Positions 1 to 8,988 of a DNA stretch of 64,000 nt are shown here, in pieces (position 1 is the first letter of the stretch; each line of letters starts with the position of its first letter). Source of the stretch: Lachnoclostridium sp. (GTDB lineage Bacteria > Bacillota > Clostridia > Lachnospirales > Lachnospiraceae); NCBI GenBank assembly GCA_021770065.1, contig JAETRR010000018.1:1-64000 (forward strand). The letters are read 5' to 3'. Below the pieces are notes generated by a model. It saw nothing but the letters and a program-made list of their open reading frames with translations. It had not been told where the DNA came from and did not search any database. Made by a program: the position numbers and the translations under genes.

Positions 1-130
1 AGTATACCATATATCACTAAATATTACTAGTTAATAAAACAAAAAAGTTGACAAAAAAATAAGCCTGTTATAAGGCTTGGAAGCACTTTTTTGATTATTG
101 ATGTGTCAAACACCCGAATTTCAGTAATGA

Positions 131-159
131 TTGATTAAAGGCGGTATATACGGTATAAT
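131..159 (+). promoter_or_regulatory. Sigma-A type promoter of the Rpn-family gene
   Basis: TTGATT (131-136) and TATAAT (154-159) are separated by 17 bases and lie just upstream of the ribosome site AAAGGAG and the ATG at 184. The -10 box is perfect and the -35 box has four of six consensus bases. Confidence 0.6.
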
Positions 160-183
160 AAAATCTATAAAAGGAGATATTGT

Positions 184-1158
184 ATGACTGAGATAACAAA
201 TGCTGTACAAGCGGCAGGCAGAAAGGCACAGTATGATGAGGCAGCGAAGCGCCTGCTGGGACAGAAAATTATTCTGGCGCATATCCTGGTAAAGACAGTG
301 CCTGAGTTTAAGGGTATGAAACCAAAAGATGTAGTTTCGCTTATTGAAGGAACGCCGATGATTGGCAGTGTTCCGGTAGAACCGGGGCTTACCAATGCGG
401 AGATAGAAAAGAACAATGGGAAACTTGTCGGTTTTAATACGGAAGATGCACAAATAAATGAGGGACTGGTAAGGTTTGACATTGTATTTTATGTGCGTAT
501 GCGTGACGGTCTGTCACAGATGATTATTAATTTGGAAGCGCAGCGCAGGAAGCCTTTGCAGTATTCGATATTGAATCGTGCCGGTTTTTATGTAAGTCGG
601 CTTATTTCTTCCCAGAAGGGACGGGATTTTGAAAAGGCGGATTACGACAATATCTGTCCGGTATATTCTATTTGGATCTTGATGAATATGGAAGAAAACT
701 CTTTAACCCATGTACATCTTACAAAGGATCAATTGTTAGGCTCTGTGGAACTGCCTGGAAAGGATATGTTTAATATCATTTTGATCGGATTGTCTAAAGA
801 GATTCAAGAGCATGAAAATGAACAGGAGCTTCACAGGCTTTTAGGAGTTTTGCTCTCGCCGGTATTGGATGTAAAGGAAAAAATAGGAATCATGGAAAAG
901 GAATTTGAAATTCCGGCAGAGGATAGAATAAGGAGGGATATCAGAGAAATGTGTAATTTAAGTGATAACATCTGGGATGAGGCGCTGGCAGCAGGCATCG
1001 CAGAAGGAGAAGCAAGAGGAGAGGTAAGAGGAGAGGCAAATATTATCTTGCAGATGAATCGAAAAGGATTAACCTCGAAAGAGATAGCGGAGATGTTGGA
1101 TCGTAAGGAGGAGGAAATAACAGCCATACTTACGGGAAAAGAACTAAATCTGGTATAA
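184..1158 (+). CDS. Rpn family recombination-promoting nuclease / PD-(D/E)XK transposase-like protein
   Basis: This 324-residue protein resembles the Rpn/PDDEXK_2 family, DNA endonucleases related to YhgA-type 'transposases' that promote recombination and are widespread, fast-evolving genes in Firmicutes. The sequence shows the family core: D99 in FDIVFYV, then the E-x-Q motif NLEAQ (E118, Q120) closing the nuclease fold. The C-terminal part has a glycine/glutamate-rich linker around residues 280-295 and a short helical tail (LTSKEIAEMLDRKEEE) typical of these proteins. The start follows AAAGGAGATATTGT. It stands alone, with its own promoter and a hairpin downstream. It is probably mobile or accessory DNA together with the recombinase region that follows. 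The family is a confident call; activity is inferred. Confidence 0.8.
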   Translation: MTEITNAVQAAGRKAQYDEAAKRLLGQKIILAHILVKTVPEFKGMKPKDVVSLIEGTPMIGSVPVEPGLTNAEIEKNNGKLVGFNTEDAQINEGLVRFDIVFYVRMRDGLSQMIINLEAQRRKPLQYSILNRAGFYVSRLISSQKGRDFEKADYDNICPVYSIWILMNMEENSLTHVHLTKDQLLGSVELPGKDMFNIILIGLSKEIQEHENEQELHRLLGVLLSPVLDVKEKIGIMEKEFEIPAEDRIRRDIREMCNLSDNIWDEALAAGIAEGEARGEVRGEANIILQMNRKGLTSKEIAEMLDRKEEEITAILTGKELNLV

Positions 1159-1324
1159 AGGAAAAGACAAATCTGGCAGTTTAAAAAGGCAGGAAAAATA
1201 TTGGAGCTTACCGCTCCGGCAGGCGTAACCACCTGCTATGATTTTGTGCAGATTATTTGGAACTGATTTCGTCATCAGATAAACTGCTGTTCACACAGGA
1301 AGATGCTTGTTCCTTAAATTATTA

Positions 1325-1356
1325 GAACCATACGCAGACGGCTCTGCGTATGGTTC
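1325..1356. terminator. Perfect 13-bp hairpin in gene-free stretch
   Basis: GAACCATACGCAG (1325-1337) and CTGCGTATGGTTC (1344-1356) form a perfect 13-bp stem with a 6-base loop. No clear T-run follows, so it may be a weak bidirectional terminator or an element end. The rest of the 1159-1654 gap holds only the decayed minus-strand ATPase tail described next. Confidence 0.45.
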
Positions 1357-1363
1357 CATGTCA

Positions 1364-1513
1364 TCATCCCAGTTGATTATCTTCAACGGCTATTCTAACT
1401 GTTTCTGCGTCTATGATTCCATGACCATGACTTGATCCGAACATCAGGCTGCGGCTGCAGATTTTATTGTTCATCCGGGCCGCGCCGTTTGCAGCGTTTA
1501 TAACCGTTTCCAT
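1364..1513 (-). pseudogene. C-terminal remnant of an ExeA/IstB-like AAA ATPase
   Basis: Read on the minus strand, this 49-codon stretch contains AANGAARMNNKICSRSLM followed by HGHGIIDAETVRIAVEDNQLG and a stop. It looks like the end of transposon-linked ExeA-type AAA ATPases (the segment with paired 'R-x-NN-L' residues, then a helix). The same frame stays open for about ten codons further upstream (around position 1545) before an in-frame stop, and no P-loop remains. I take it as debris of a transposon ATP-binding protein. The match is from memory of the family, so confidence is moderate. Confidence 0.4.
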
Positions 1514-1657
1514 GATATTCTCACCAAAGACAGGCTGTCGATAAGATTTTTATATAAATCTTGAGAAAAACCATTACAATCATCCATAAGAACAGTTACA
1601 CATAATCTTGTGAACAGACGTGTTTTGGATATCCAAATAAAAAGGAGTTTGGCTGTG

Positions 1658-1972
1658 ATGAAAAGCAAAACATCATTTATTCGGGTATATGAAAAAACAG
1701 GAAAACATAAGCTGAAAACAAGGAATCAACAGGATGTGGCAAAGATCAAAGGAAAGGTAAAAGAGATAACTTATAATTATAGAAGCCCAAACACGGGAAA
1801 ATTTCATATAACCCTGGAATTTGAAAATAATCCTGACAGCAAAAAAATCAGGCAGGAAATAAGAGAAATATTAAAAGGAGAATTTCTGAATAAATTTTTA
1901 GAAAGTTCTGGACAAAGCCCAAATACGGCGTTATCATCTCCCGTACATTTAGAGGAGGAAATAAGAGAATGA
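1658..1972 (+). CDS. Small basic protein of unknown function preceding the recombinase
   Basis: About 104 residues if translation starts at ATG 1658. GTG 1655 is the alternative, both behind AAAGGAG at 1641-1647, and an upstream start at 1610 lacks a good ribosome site. The protein is lysine-rich with predicted beta-strands (VKEITYNYRSPNTGKFHITLEFE) and a C-terminal tail; I recognise no domain. Its stop overlaps the recombinase start (ATGA, 1969-1972), so the two are translationally coupled and the small protein probably belongs to the same integrative element, perhaps as an accessory or control factor. That role is inferred only from position. Confidence 0.65.
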   Translation: MKSKTSFIRVYEKTGKHKLKTRNQQDVAKIKGKVKEITYNYRSPNTGKFHITLEFENNPDSKKIRQEIREILKGEFLNKFLESSGQSPNTALSSPVHLEEEIRE

Positions 1973-3615
1973 AGAGAGTAAGATGCTTATATCGTGTATC
2001 TTCAAAACAGCAGTTACATGGGGATGATATACCGTTACAAAGAAATGAATGTAAGGAGTTTATTGCTCACCAGTCAGACTGGCAATTTGATTCGGAATAC
2101 ATAGAAAAAGGAGTATCCGGTTATCGGAAAGCCATCAGTGAACGGGACATATTAATGGAGATTGTGAGGGATGCATCCAAAAAGGAATTTGACATTTTAT
2201 TGGTTTATATGTCTGATCGTTTAGGCCGCAGGGAAGGTGAGACACCACTTTATGTATCAAACTTAAATAACCTGGGAATTGAGGTCTGGTCAGTCAAAGA
2301 AGGAAAAATTGAGACCGAGGAACATATTGACAAGCTGTTAAACTATATTCGTTTCTGGCAGGCAGAGGGAGAAAGCAGGAAAACCGGAATTCGTGTGAGG
2401 GATGCTCAACTGGATAAAGTAAAGAAAGGGGAGTTTGTAGGTGGGTGTGCCCCCTTAGGTTATGATTTAGTTCCCACAGGTGAAATTAATGCACATGGGA
2501 GGATTGCAAGGAAATTAGTCATAAATGAGGAAAAGGCAAAGCTTGTGCGTCAGATATACAATTATGCACTGAATTATGGATATGGTTCCTTTAAGATTGC
2601 AAAGGTTTTAAATGAGCAGAAAGTGCCTGCTCTCAAAAGTGGTGAATGGAAAAGCACTTCTATTTCCTGCATACTAAAAAATCCAATATACAAAGGATAT
2701 GTAGCACGAAGGGATGGAGGGCCTAATGGAAGTAGAACCTATTCAGAACAGCCAAATCCGGAATACATCATTATACCGGAGGATATCTGGGACAAAGTAC
2801 AGGATATGAGAGAATGTCGTGTTAAGAGGATTCGGAAAACCTATCCAATTTCCACAAGTGGCCGATTATTGTTTATGGATATCTTGTATTGTGGCTATTG
2901 CGGAAAAAAGTTTACCAATGGGAGCAGGTATGATTATTGGACAACGAAGGACGGGGAAAAGAGGCAAAAGATTGTAGGCAGGTATCGTTGTGGTACAAAG
3001 GCTGCAGGCTCCCTTAGATGTGAAGGCAGAGGTACCTGCAGGCAGGAAGAAATAGAACCGATTTTATTGAATGTCATAGGAAATTATATGGATTCCCTAG
3101 GCAAAACAGAGGTTTATTCAGAACTTTTAGAGATGCAGGAAAAGCAGAGAAAGACTCTAAAAGCAAATATCAGTCAGCAGGAGAAAAAGATAAAGTCCAT
3201 AAAAGAGGATATTGCAACCTTAGAGGATAAGATACCCGATGCCATTCGTGGAGAATATGTTATCCCGATAGACAAATTATCCAATCTATTAGAGGATCGG
3301 GAGAAAAGCTTACAAGGTGAAATAGAGACATTGAGGGAAATGGAGAAGGAATATAAGCAATCCGAACTAGACTTCCAGGATTTAGAGAAGTATAATGACC
3401 TCATAGTAAACTGGAGGGAAACCTTTGAGCAGGCTCCCGCTCCTATGAAAAAGGTCATCATAGGAAAACTAATTGGGCGGATAGATGTTTACAATGATGA
3501 CATAAAAATTAAGTTCCGTGTAAATTCGGAGGATTTTGTACAAAGAATCACTGGTGGTTGCATGGTATCGGAACAAGGGATACGACTTCACCATCACCTC
3601 ATCCACCGCATTTGA
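1969..3615 (+). CDS. Large serine recombinase (site-specific integrase)
   Basis: This 548-residue protein cuts and rejoins DNA to integrate or excise a mobile element. The N-terminal resolvase domain (about residues 3-145) carries the nucleophile motif YRVSSKQQ (S11) and SDRLGRREGE (R84, R87). The recombinase domain follows at about 165-270, with a zinc-ribbon type region near 307-360 (CGYCGKKF ... YRCGTK ... CEGRGTC), then a coiled coil at about 375-450, the usual architecture of large serine integrases. The last 20 or so residues (from 3536 on) are read through DNA that belongs, in another frame, to a peptidoglycan-binding protein gene. The natural C-terminus has thus probably been replaced or fixed by the integration site. 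It overlaps the preceding small gene by four bases. Confidence 0.9.
   Translation: MKRVRCLYRVSSKQQLHGDDIPLQRNECKEFIAHQSDWQFDSEYIEKGVSGYRKAISERDILMEIVRDASKKEFDILLVYMSDRLGRREGETPLYVSNLNNLGIEVWSVKEGKIETEEHIDKLLNYIRFWQAEGESRKTGIRVRDAQLDKVKKGEFVGGCAPLGYDLVPTGEINAHGRIARKLVINEEKAKLVRQIYNYALNYGYGSFKIAKVLNEQKVPALKSGEWKSTSISCILKNPIYKGYVARRDGGPNGSRTYSEQPNPEYIIIPEDIWDKVQDMRECRVKRIRKTYPISTSGRLLFMDILYCGYCGKKFTNGSRYDYWTTKDGEKRQKIVGRYRCGTKAAGSLRCEGRGTCRQEEIEPILLNVIGNYMDSLGKTEVYSELLEMQEKQRKTLKANISQQEKKIKSIKEDIATLEDKIPDAIRGEYVIPIDKLSNLLEDREKSLQGEIETLREMEKEYKQSELDFQDLEKYNDLIVNWRETFEQAPAPMKKVIIGKLIGRIDVYNDDIKIKFRVNSEDFVQRITGGCMVSEQGIRLHHHLIHRI
3530..3565. other. Putative attachment-site junction (element end / host gene)
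   Basis: Recombinase-like coding ends near here, and from about 3563 another frame codes for the middle of a host peptidoglycan-binding protein with no start of its own. Large serine integrases are usually encoded at the end of their element, next to att. The exact crossover dinucleotide cannot be fixed without the other end, which lies outside the window. Confidence 0.5.
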
Positions 3616-4159
3616 CCACAAATGGATCAACGGCCGGAATATTTTTGAAAATATCTCCCGGATCGTGGATGAAATGTTCGGGAATTATCTGTCCAGGCCA
3701 AATGTAAAGCAGCCTATTCTGACCCAGTACTGTGACGGGCAGCGCGTTACCTGCCCCAACTGGATGAGCCAGTGGGGGAGCCAGTATCTGGGAGAGCAGG
3801 GGTACTCTGCGATTGATATTCTCCGCAATTATTATGGAAACAGTATTTACATCAATACTGCCGAAGAAATATCCGGTGTTCCCTATTCCTGGCCCGGGGA
3901 AGATCTGTCTGTGGGATCACGGGGGCAGAAAGTACTACAGATGCAGGAACAGCTGAACCGGATTGCCCAGGCCTATCCGGCACTGCCCGTGATTGCCCAG
4001 GACGGCATTTTCGGACCGGCGACGGAGGAAGCCGTCCGCGCTTTCCAGTCGATTTTCGGCCTTCCGGCTACAGGCATCGTGGATTATCCCACCTGGTATA
4101 AGATTTCCGAAATCTATGTAGGAGTATCCAGGATTGCAGAAGGCGCTCCCAGGGCTTAA
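3563..4159 (+). pseudogene. 3' part of a peptidoglycan-binding-domain protein, interrupted by element
   Basis: The frame reads WYRNKGYDFTITSSTAFDHK, continues through LTQYCDGQRVTCPNWMSQWG, and ends in a peptidoglycan-binding domain of the PG_binding_1 type (GSRGQKVLQMQEQLNRIAQA ... DGIFGPATEEAVRAFQ ... TGIVDYPTW). Clostridial proteins of this kind are about 400 residues long, so roughly the N-terminal half is missing. The open frame can be extended back to 3536, but those codons are recombinase-side DNA. GC and codon use match the genes to the right, not the AT-richer element to the left. The intact protein probably acted in cell-wall or spore-cortex biology; this is inferred from the domain. 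Confidence 0.75.
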
Positions 4160-4166
4160 GTATGCC

Positions 4167-4194
4167 TTGTAATACAGGAAGAGTCTGCTATAAT
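4167..4194 (+). promoter_or_regulatory. Promoter of hisA
   Basis: TTGTAA (4167-4172), a 16-base spacer and TATAAT (4189-4194) lie 43 bases before the hisA start. Confidence 0.6.
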
Positions 4195-4237
4195 ACAGAC
4201 AGAGGATTCACATATTTTATGAAAGAAGGACACTCCC

Positions 4238-5008
4238 ATGCATTTTCGTCCCTGTATAGACATTCACAACGGAAAGGTAAAGCAGATTGTTGGCGGCAGC
4301 CTTAAGGATAAGCAGGATTCTGCCAGGGAAAATTTTGTGTCGGAGCAGGATGCGGCCTGGTATGCCAGGCTGTACCGGGAGGACAGGCTGAAGGGCGGGC
4401 ATATTATCCAGCTGAACAGTATTGATTCCCCTTACTATCAGGCGACAAAGGCGCAGGCAATCGCCGCGCTTAAGGCATATCCCGGAGGCCTTCAGGCCGG
4501 AGGAGGCATTACGGCGGAGAATGCGGAAGAGTACCTGGATGCAGGGGCGTCCCATGTAATTGTGACCTCCTATGTCTTCCGGGACGGGCAGATTTCTTAT
4601 GAGAATTTAAGGCGGATCAGGGAAGCTGTGGGAAAAGAAAGGCTGGTGCTGGACTTAAGCTGCCGCAAAAAAGGCGGCCGTTACTATATCGTTACGGATC
4701 GCTGGCAGAAGTTTACCAGTGTACAGGTGACAAAGGAGGTTCTGACAGAGCTTTCCGCCTGGTGCAGTGAGTTTCTTGTCCATGCAGTGGATGTGGAGGG
4801 AAAGGCATCGGGAATTGAGGAGGAGCTTGCGGTTCTTCTGGGGGAATGGCAGGGGATTCCGGTCACCTATGCAGGGGGAGTAGGCAGCATGGAGGATATC
4901 CTCCGCTTAAAAGAGCTTGGGAAGGGACACCTGGATGTGACCGTCGGAAGCGCCTTAAGTCTCTTTGGTGGTTGTATCCCTTACCGAGATGTGGTATACT
5001 TGGAATAA
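4238..5008 (+). CDS. hisA: HisA, phosphoribosylformimino-AICAR ribotide isomerase (eukaryote-like type)
   Basis: HisA catalyses the fourth step of histidine synthesis, an Amadori rearrangement of ProFAR to PRFAR, on a TIM barrel. The 256-residue product begins [20 protein letters not shown], matching the fungal/plant-like HisA branch (about 260 aa) more than the usual bacterial 240-aa form. Phosphate-binding loops are visible as LQAGGGI (residues about 87-93) and TYAGGVGS (about 209-216). The N-terminal catalytic aspartate is D8 (CIDIHNG). The gene stands alone rather than in a his operon, behind its own promoter and GAAAGAAGGA ribosome site, and is followed 64 bases later by hpf. Confidence 0.88.
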   Translation: MHFRPCIDIHNGKVKQIVGGSLKDKQDSARENFVSEQDAAWYARLYREDRLKGGHIIQLNSIDSPYYQATKAQAIAALKAYPGGLQAGGGITAENAEEYLDAGASHVIVTSYVFRDGQISYENLRRIREAVGKERLVLDLSCRKKGGRYYIVTDRWQKFTSVQVTKEVLTELSAWCSEFLVHAVDVEGKASGIEEELAVLLGEWQGIPVTYAGGVGSMEDILRLKELGKGHLDVTVGSALSLFGGCIPYRDVVYLE

Positions 5009-5072
5009 GATTCCTGATGCAGGGAACGCCGCATTCAGAGGTCTGAGTATAAGGTAAAGGAGTTGATTATAT

Positions 5073-5597
5073 ATGCGTTATATTATCAGCGGAAAAAACA
5101 TCGAAGTAACAGAGGGCCTTCGTACAGCGATTACGGACAAGCTTGGAAAGCTGGAGCGCTATTTTACTCCGGACACAGAGGTACATGTAACCTTGAGTGT
5201 CGAAAAAGAGAGACAAAAGATTGAAGTAACGATTCCTGTTAAAGGGACGGTGATCCGCTCCGAGCAGGTGAGCAATGATATGTATGTATCCATTGATCTG
5301 GTAGAAGAAGTGATTGAGCGTCAGCTTCGTAAGTATAAGAATAAGCTGGTGCAGAGAGAACAGGGCGGAGGCAGCTTCCGGCAGGAATTCATTGAGCGTG
5401 AGGCGGAGGATGAAGAAGTGAAGATCATCCGTACCAAGATGTTTGACCGGAAGCCCATGTATCCGGAGGATGCATGCGTTCAGATGGAGATGCTCGGCCA
5501 CAGCTTCTACGTGTTTGTCAATGCGGAGACAGATCAGGTCAATGTGGTATATAAGAGAAAGGGCAATACCTATGGACTCCTGGAGCCGGAGGATTAA
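5073..5597 (+). CDS. hpf: Long-form ribosome hibernation promoting factor
   Basis: The 174-residue protein is the long HPF form found in Firmicutes, which dimerises 70S ribosomes into inactive 100S particles in stationary phase. The N-terminal domain (residues 1-100, MRYIISGKNIEVTEGLRTAI...) is the S30AE/HPF fold, joined by a charged linker to the C-terminal dimerisation domain (about 115-174, IIRTKMFDRKPMYPEDACVQ and GLLEPED at the end). The start is preceded by AAAGGAG. A 13-bp hairpin follows, then the secA promoter, so it is probably transcribed on its own or with hisA. Confidence 0.95.
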   Translation: MRYIISGKNIEVTEGLRTAITDKLGKLERYFTPDTEVHVTLSVEKERQKIEVTIPVKGTVIRSEQVSNDMYVSIDLVEEVIERQLRKYKNKLVQREQGGGSFRQEFIEREAEDEEVKIIRTKMFDRKPMYPEDACVQMEMLGHSFYVFVNAETDQVNVVYKRKGNTYGLLEPED

Positions 5598-5610
5598 GTA
5601 AGTGAATGAT

Positions 5611-5643
5611 ATGGCGGCATGGCTGTTTCGGCCGTGCCGCCAT
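5611..5643 (+). terminator. 13-bp hairpin after hpf
   Basis: ATGGCGGCATGGC (5611-5623) pairs with GCCGTGCCGCCAT (5631-5643) with one G-U pair and a 7-base loop. The stem is very strong but there is no long T-run, so termination is likely but not certain. Confidence 0.55.
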
Positions 5644-5661
5644 TCCCATATTATCAGCCTA

Positions 5662-5690
5662 TTGAATAATTTCTTTGTTAGTGTTACAAT
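5662..5690 (+). promoter_or_regulatory. Promoter of secA
   Basis: TTGAAT (5662-5667), a 17-base spacer and TACAAT (5685-5690) lie about 50 bases before the secA start. Confidence 0.55.
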
Positions 5691-5740
5691 ATGACGACAA
5701 GGGGATAAAACCCGGAATACGAAAACAGGAGTTATGTCTG

Positions 5741-8305
5741 ATGAGTATATTAACGAAAATGTTCGGAACCCACAGTGAGCGTGAGTTAAAATTGATTTAT
5801 CCGACAGTTGACAAGATTGAAGCTCTGCGGCCGGCTATGATGGAGCTGTCCGATGAGGAACTTCGAGGGAAGACAAAAGAATTCAAAGAGCGTCTGGCAG
5901 AGGGCCAGACACTGGATGATATTCTGGTAGAGGCGTTTGCCGCTGTGCGCGAGGCAGCCCGGCGTGTTCTGGGAATGGAGCATTACCGTGTTCAGCTGAT
6001 CGGCGGAATCATTCTTCACCAGGGCCGTATTGCCGAGATGAAGACCGGTGAAGGTAAAACTCTGGTATCCACACTTCCGGCGTATCTGAATGCGCTGGAA
6101 GGAAGGGGCGTGCATATCGTAACCGTCAATGACTATCTGGCACACCGTGACGCAGAGTGGATGGGCAAGGTCCATGAGGCTCTGGGACTGACCGTAGGCG
6201 TGGTGCTGAACAGCAATACCAACGATGAGCGCCGTGCAGCCTACAACTGCGATATCACTTATGTGACAAACAATGAGCTGGGCTTTGATTACCTTCGTGA
6301 CAACATGGTGATTTATAAGGAGCAGCTGGTACAGAGGGAGCTTCATTATGCCATCATCGACGAGGTGGACTCCGTGCTCATCGACGAGGCCCGGACACCC
6401 CTTATTATTTCCGGACAGAGCGGCAAGTCCACGAAGCTGTATGAGATCTGTGATGCCCTGGCAAAGACCATGAAGCGCGGCGAGGCCAGCGGGGAATTCT
6501 CCAAGATGAATGCCATTATGGGCGAGGAGATTGAGGAGACCGGAGAATTTATTGTCAATGAGAAGGACAAGGTGGTGAATCTGACTGCTGACGGTGTAAA
6601 GAGAGTAGAGCAGTATTTTCACATTGAGAATCTGGCGGATCCGGAGAACCTGGAGATTCAGCACAATATTATTCTGGCCCTGCGTGCCAACTATCTGATG
6701 TTCCGGGATCAGGATTATGTGGTAAAGGATGATCAGGTTCTGATTGTAGACGAATTTACCGGCCGTATTATGCCGGGCCGCCGTTACTCTGACGGGCTTC
6801 ATCAGGCCATTGAGGCAAAAGAGCATGTGAAAGTAAAGCGTGAGAGCAAGACGCTTGCCAATATTACATTCCAAAACTTCTTTAATAAATATGAGAAAAA
6901 AGCGGGCATGACCGGTACGGCGCTTACGGAGGAAAAGGAGTTCCGTGAGATCTACGGCATGGATGTAATTGAGATTCCCACCAATCGCCCGGTGATTCGT
7001 AAGGATCTCCAGGATGCCGTGTATAAGACCCGGAAGGAGAAGCTTTTTGCGGTGGTAAATGCCATTGAGGAGGCGCACAAGAGGGGGCAGCCGGTACTGG
7101 TGGGTACGATTACCATTGAAGCTTCTGAGGAGCTGAGCGTACTGCTGCGCAGGAGAGGCGTCCCCCATGAGGTATTGAATGCAAAGTTCCATGAGCGCGA
7201 GGCGGAGATTGTGGCTCTGGCGGGCCGTCACGGAGCAGTGACCATTGCCACGAATATGGCGGGCCGTGGTACGGATATTAAGCTGGATGACGAAGCAAGA
7301 GAGGCCGGCGGACTTAAGATCATCGGTACAGAGCGCCACGAGTCCCGGCGTATTGACAATCAGCTTCGCGGCCGTTCCGGACGGCAGGGAGATCCGGGAG
7401 TGTCCCGTTTTTATATCTCCCTTGAGGATGATCTGATGCGCCTGTTTGGCTCCGAGCGTTTGATGAGTATTTTCAATGCCCTCGGCGTGCCGGAAAATGA
7501 GGAGATTGAGCATAAGATGCTTTCCGATGCCATTGAAAAGGCGCAGAAGAAGATAGAGAACAACAACTTCGGAATCCGTAAAAATCTTCTGGAATATGAC
7601 CAGGTGATGAATGAGCAGCGCGAGATTATCTATGCGGAACGCCGCCGGGTACTGAATGGCGAGAGTATGCGGGATGCCATCTACAAGATGCTGACAGATA
7701 CGGTGGAGAATACGGTAGATACTTTGATTGGCGATGACCAGGATCCGGAAGAATGGGATCTGAAAGGATTAAATGAGATACTGCTGCCTGCGATTCCCTT
7801 AAAGCCGATTACACCGGACCGTGTAAGCGGGAAGAAGAAGAACGAGCTGAAGCATATGCTGAAAGAGGAAGCTGTCAAACTGTATGAACTCAAAGAGGCA
7901 GAGTTTCCGAATGCAGAGATGCTCAGAGAACTGGAGCGCGTATTCCTACTGAAAGTGATTGACCGGAAATGGATGGATCATATCGACGATATGGATCAGC
8001 TCCGCCAGGGCATCGGCCTGCAGGCATTTGCACAGAGGGATCCTCTGGTAGAGTATAAGCTGAGCGGCTATGAGATGTTCTCGGCCATGACTTCCAGCAT
8101 CCAGGAGGAGACGGTGCGGATTCTTCTTCATGTACGTGTAGAGGAAAAGGCAGAGCGTGAGCAGGTGGCCAAGGTGACGGGAACCAACAAGGATACAAGC
8201 CTTGCTAAGGCGCCCAAGAAGCGTGAGAGTGAGAAGATTTATCCGAACGATCCCTGCCCCTGCGGAAGCGGCAAGAAGTATAAGCAGTGCTGCGGCAGGA
8301 AATAG
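5741..8305 (+). CDS. secA: SecA, preprotein translocase ATPase
   Basis: SecA is the motor that pushes unfolded preproteins through SecYEG at the membrane. From ATG 5741 (CAGGAG at 5726-5731, 9-base spacing) it has 854 residues, the usual size. The open frame extends 22 codons further upstream, but those lack conservation and a ribosome site. Visible features: Walker A MKTGEGKT (about 99-106), DEVDS Walker B (about 206-210), helicase motifs DEFTGR and [12 protein letters not shown], the Q-rich [11 protein letters not shown] motif, and a C-terminal SEC-C zinc motif [14 protein letters not shown] that binds SecB or ribosomes. It is commonly followed by prfB in Firmicutes; here a toxin-antitoxin pair follows instead. 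Confidence 0.98.
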   Translation: MSILTKMFGTHSERELKLIYPTVDKIEALRPAMMELSDEELRGKTKEFKERLAEGQTLDDILVEAFAAVREAARRVLGMEHYRVQLIGGIILHQGRIAEMKTGEGKTLVSTLPAYLNALEGRGVHIVTVNDYLAHRDAEWMGKVHEALGLTVGVVLNSNTNDERRAAYNCDITYVTNNELGFDYLRDNMVIYKEQLVQRELHYAIIDEVDSVLIDEARTPLIISGQSGKSTKLYEICDALAKTMKRGEASGEFSKMNAIMGEEIEETGEFIVNEKDKVVNLTADGVKRVEQYFHIENLADPENLEIQHNIILALRANYLMFRDQDYVVKDDQVLIVDEFTGRIMPGRRYSDGLHQAIEAKEHVKVKRESKTLANITFQNFFNKYEKKAGMTGTALTEEKEFREIYGMDVIEIPTNRPVIRKDLQDAVYKTRKEKLFAVVNAIEEAHKRGQPVLVGTITIEASEELSVLLRRRGVPHEVLNAKFHEREAEIVALAGRHGAVTIATNMAGRGTDIKLDDEAREAGGLKIIGTERHESRRIDNQLRGRSGRQGDPGVSRFYISLEDDLMRLFGSERLMSIFNALGVPENEEIEHKMLSDAIEKAQKKIENNNFGIRKNLLEYDQVMNEQREIIYAERRRVLNGESMRDAIYKMLTDTVENTVDTLIGDDQDPEEWDLKGLNEILLPAIPLKPITPDRVSGKKKNELKHMLKEEAVKLYELKEAEFPNAEMLRELERVFLLKVIDRKWMDHIDDMDQLRQGIGLQAFAQRDPLVEYKLSGYEMFSAMTSSIQEETVRILLHVRVEEKAEREQVAKVTGTNKDTSLAKAPKKRESEKIYPNDPCPCGSGKKYKQCCGRK

Positions 8306-8336
8306 CAGAAAAAGGGAAATTCCGTATAGTATTTTC

Positions 8337-8365
8337 TTTACAATGTGTATTGATTGTGCTACAAT
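8337..8365 (+). promoter_or_regulatory. Promoter of the toxin-antitoxin pair
   Basis: TTTACA (8337-8342), a 17-base spacer and TACAAT (8360-8365) lie 24 bases before the antitoxin start, so the antitoxin can bind over or next to it for autoregulation. Confidence 0.65.
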
Positions 8366-8389
8366 AGAAGAGGAAGGAGGGATAATCAT

Positions 8390-8650
8390 ATGGCTCAAAC
8401 GATGGTAAATTTCAGAATTGATGAAGAGGTAAAGCGGAAGATGGAATCGGCCTGCAGAGAAATGGGATTATCATTAAGTACCGCATTTAATATATTTGCA
8501 GTTAAAGTTGGTAATGAGCGAAGAATACCTTTTGAGGTGTCTGCAGATCCCTTTTACTCGGAGGCTAATTTGAAGGTGCTTAAGGAACGGGCAGAGCGAG
8601 TAGAATCTGGCGCTTCAATTCCCAAACAGCATGATTTGATTGGGGAATAG
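8390..8650 (+). CDS. RelB/DinJ-family antitoxin
   Basis: About 86 residues from ATG 8390, behind GGAGGG; an in-frame start at 8354 would sit on the promoter and is rejected. The N-terminus MVNFRIDEEVKRKMESAC is the ribbon-helix-helix DNA-binding part, followed by MGLSLSTAFNIFAVKV, the standard RelB/DinJ signature. The C-terminal part should wrap the toxin. The stop is three bases before the YoeB-like toxin. Antitoxins of this type neutralise the partner and repress their own operon; this is family knowledge. Confidence 0.88.
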   Translation: MAQTMVNFRIDEEVKRKMESACREMGLSLSTAFNIFAVKVGNERRIPFEVSADPFYSEANLKVLKERAERVESGASIPKQHDLIGE

Positions 8651-8653
8651 TTT

Positions 8654-8917
8654 ATGGGTGTACTTTGGGAAGATGAGGCATGGCAGGAATATCTTGACTG
8701 GCAGGAGCAGGACAAAAGGACATTGAAGAAAATCAACAAGCTTGTCAGGGATATACAAAGGAATCCTTTTGAGGGAATTGGGCACCCGGAACCATTGACT
8801 GGCAATCTGGCCGGATGGTGGAGCAGACACATTGATGGGAAAAACCGTATCGTGTATAAATCTGAGGGGAATAATACAACGATTCTTTCCTGCAAAAATC
8901 ATTACAGCGATCACTGA
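8654..8917 (+). CDS. YoeB/Txe-family ribosome-dependent mRNA endonuclease toxin
   Basis: The 87-residue toxin has the complete YoeB catalytic set at the canonical positions: E46 (GHPEPL), R65 (GKNRIVY), H83 and Y84 (CKNHYSDH). YoeB toxins enter the ribosomal A site and cut mRNA, arresting translation. Family features LTGNLAGWWSRHIDGKNRIV are intact, so it looks functional. It is coupled to the RelB/DinJ-type antitoxin directly upstream; E. coli YoeB pairs with YefM instead, though RelB/DinJ-YoeB pairs occur in Clostridia. Confidence 0.92.
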   Translation: MGVLWEDEAWQEYLDWQEQDKRTLKKINKLVRDIQRNPFEGIGHPEPLTGNLAGWWSRHIDGKNRIVYKSEGNNTTILSCKNHYSDH

Positions 8918-8988
8918 AAAAACGAATAACAAAAAAGAAAATGGCCATACTCCTAATAAATGGAAATAGAAAGGGGTATGGTTATTTT

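Noticed and set aside
5009-5072. raiA-motif RNA near hpf
   Set aside because: The 64-base gap upstream of hpf is too short for the large raiA structure and no matching stems are visible.
5786-7513. Long minus-strand open frame inside secA
   Set aside because: It is antisense to a fully conserved SecA, has no ribosome site and no domain; it is a codon-usage shadow.
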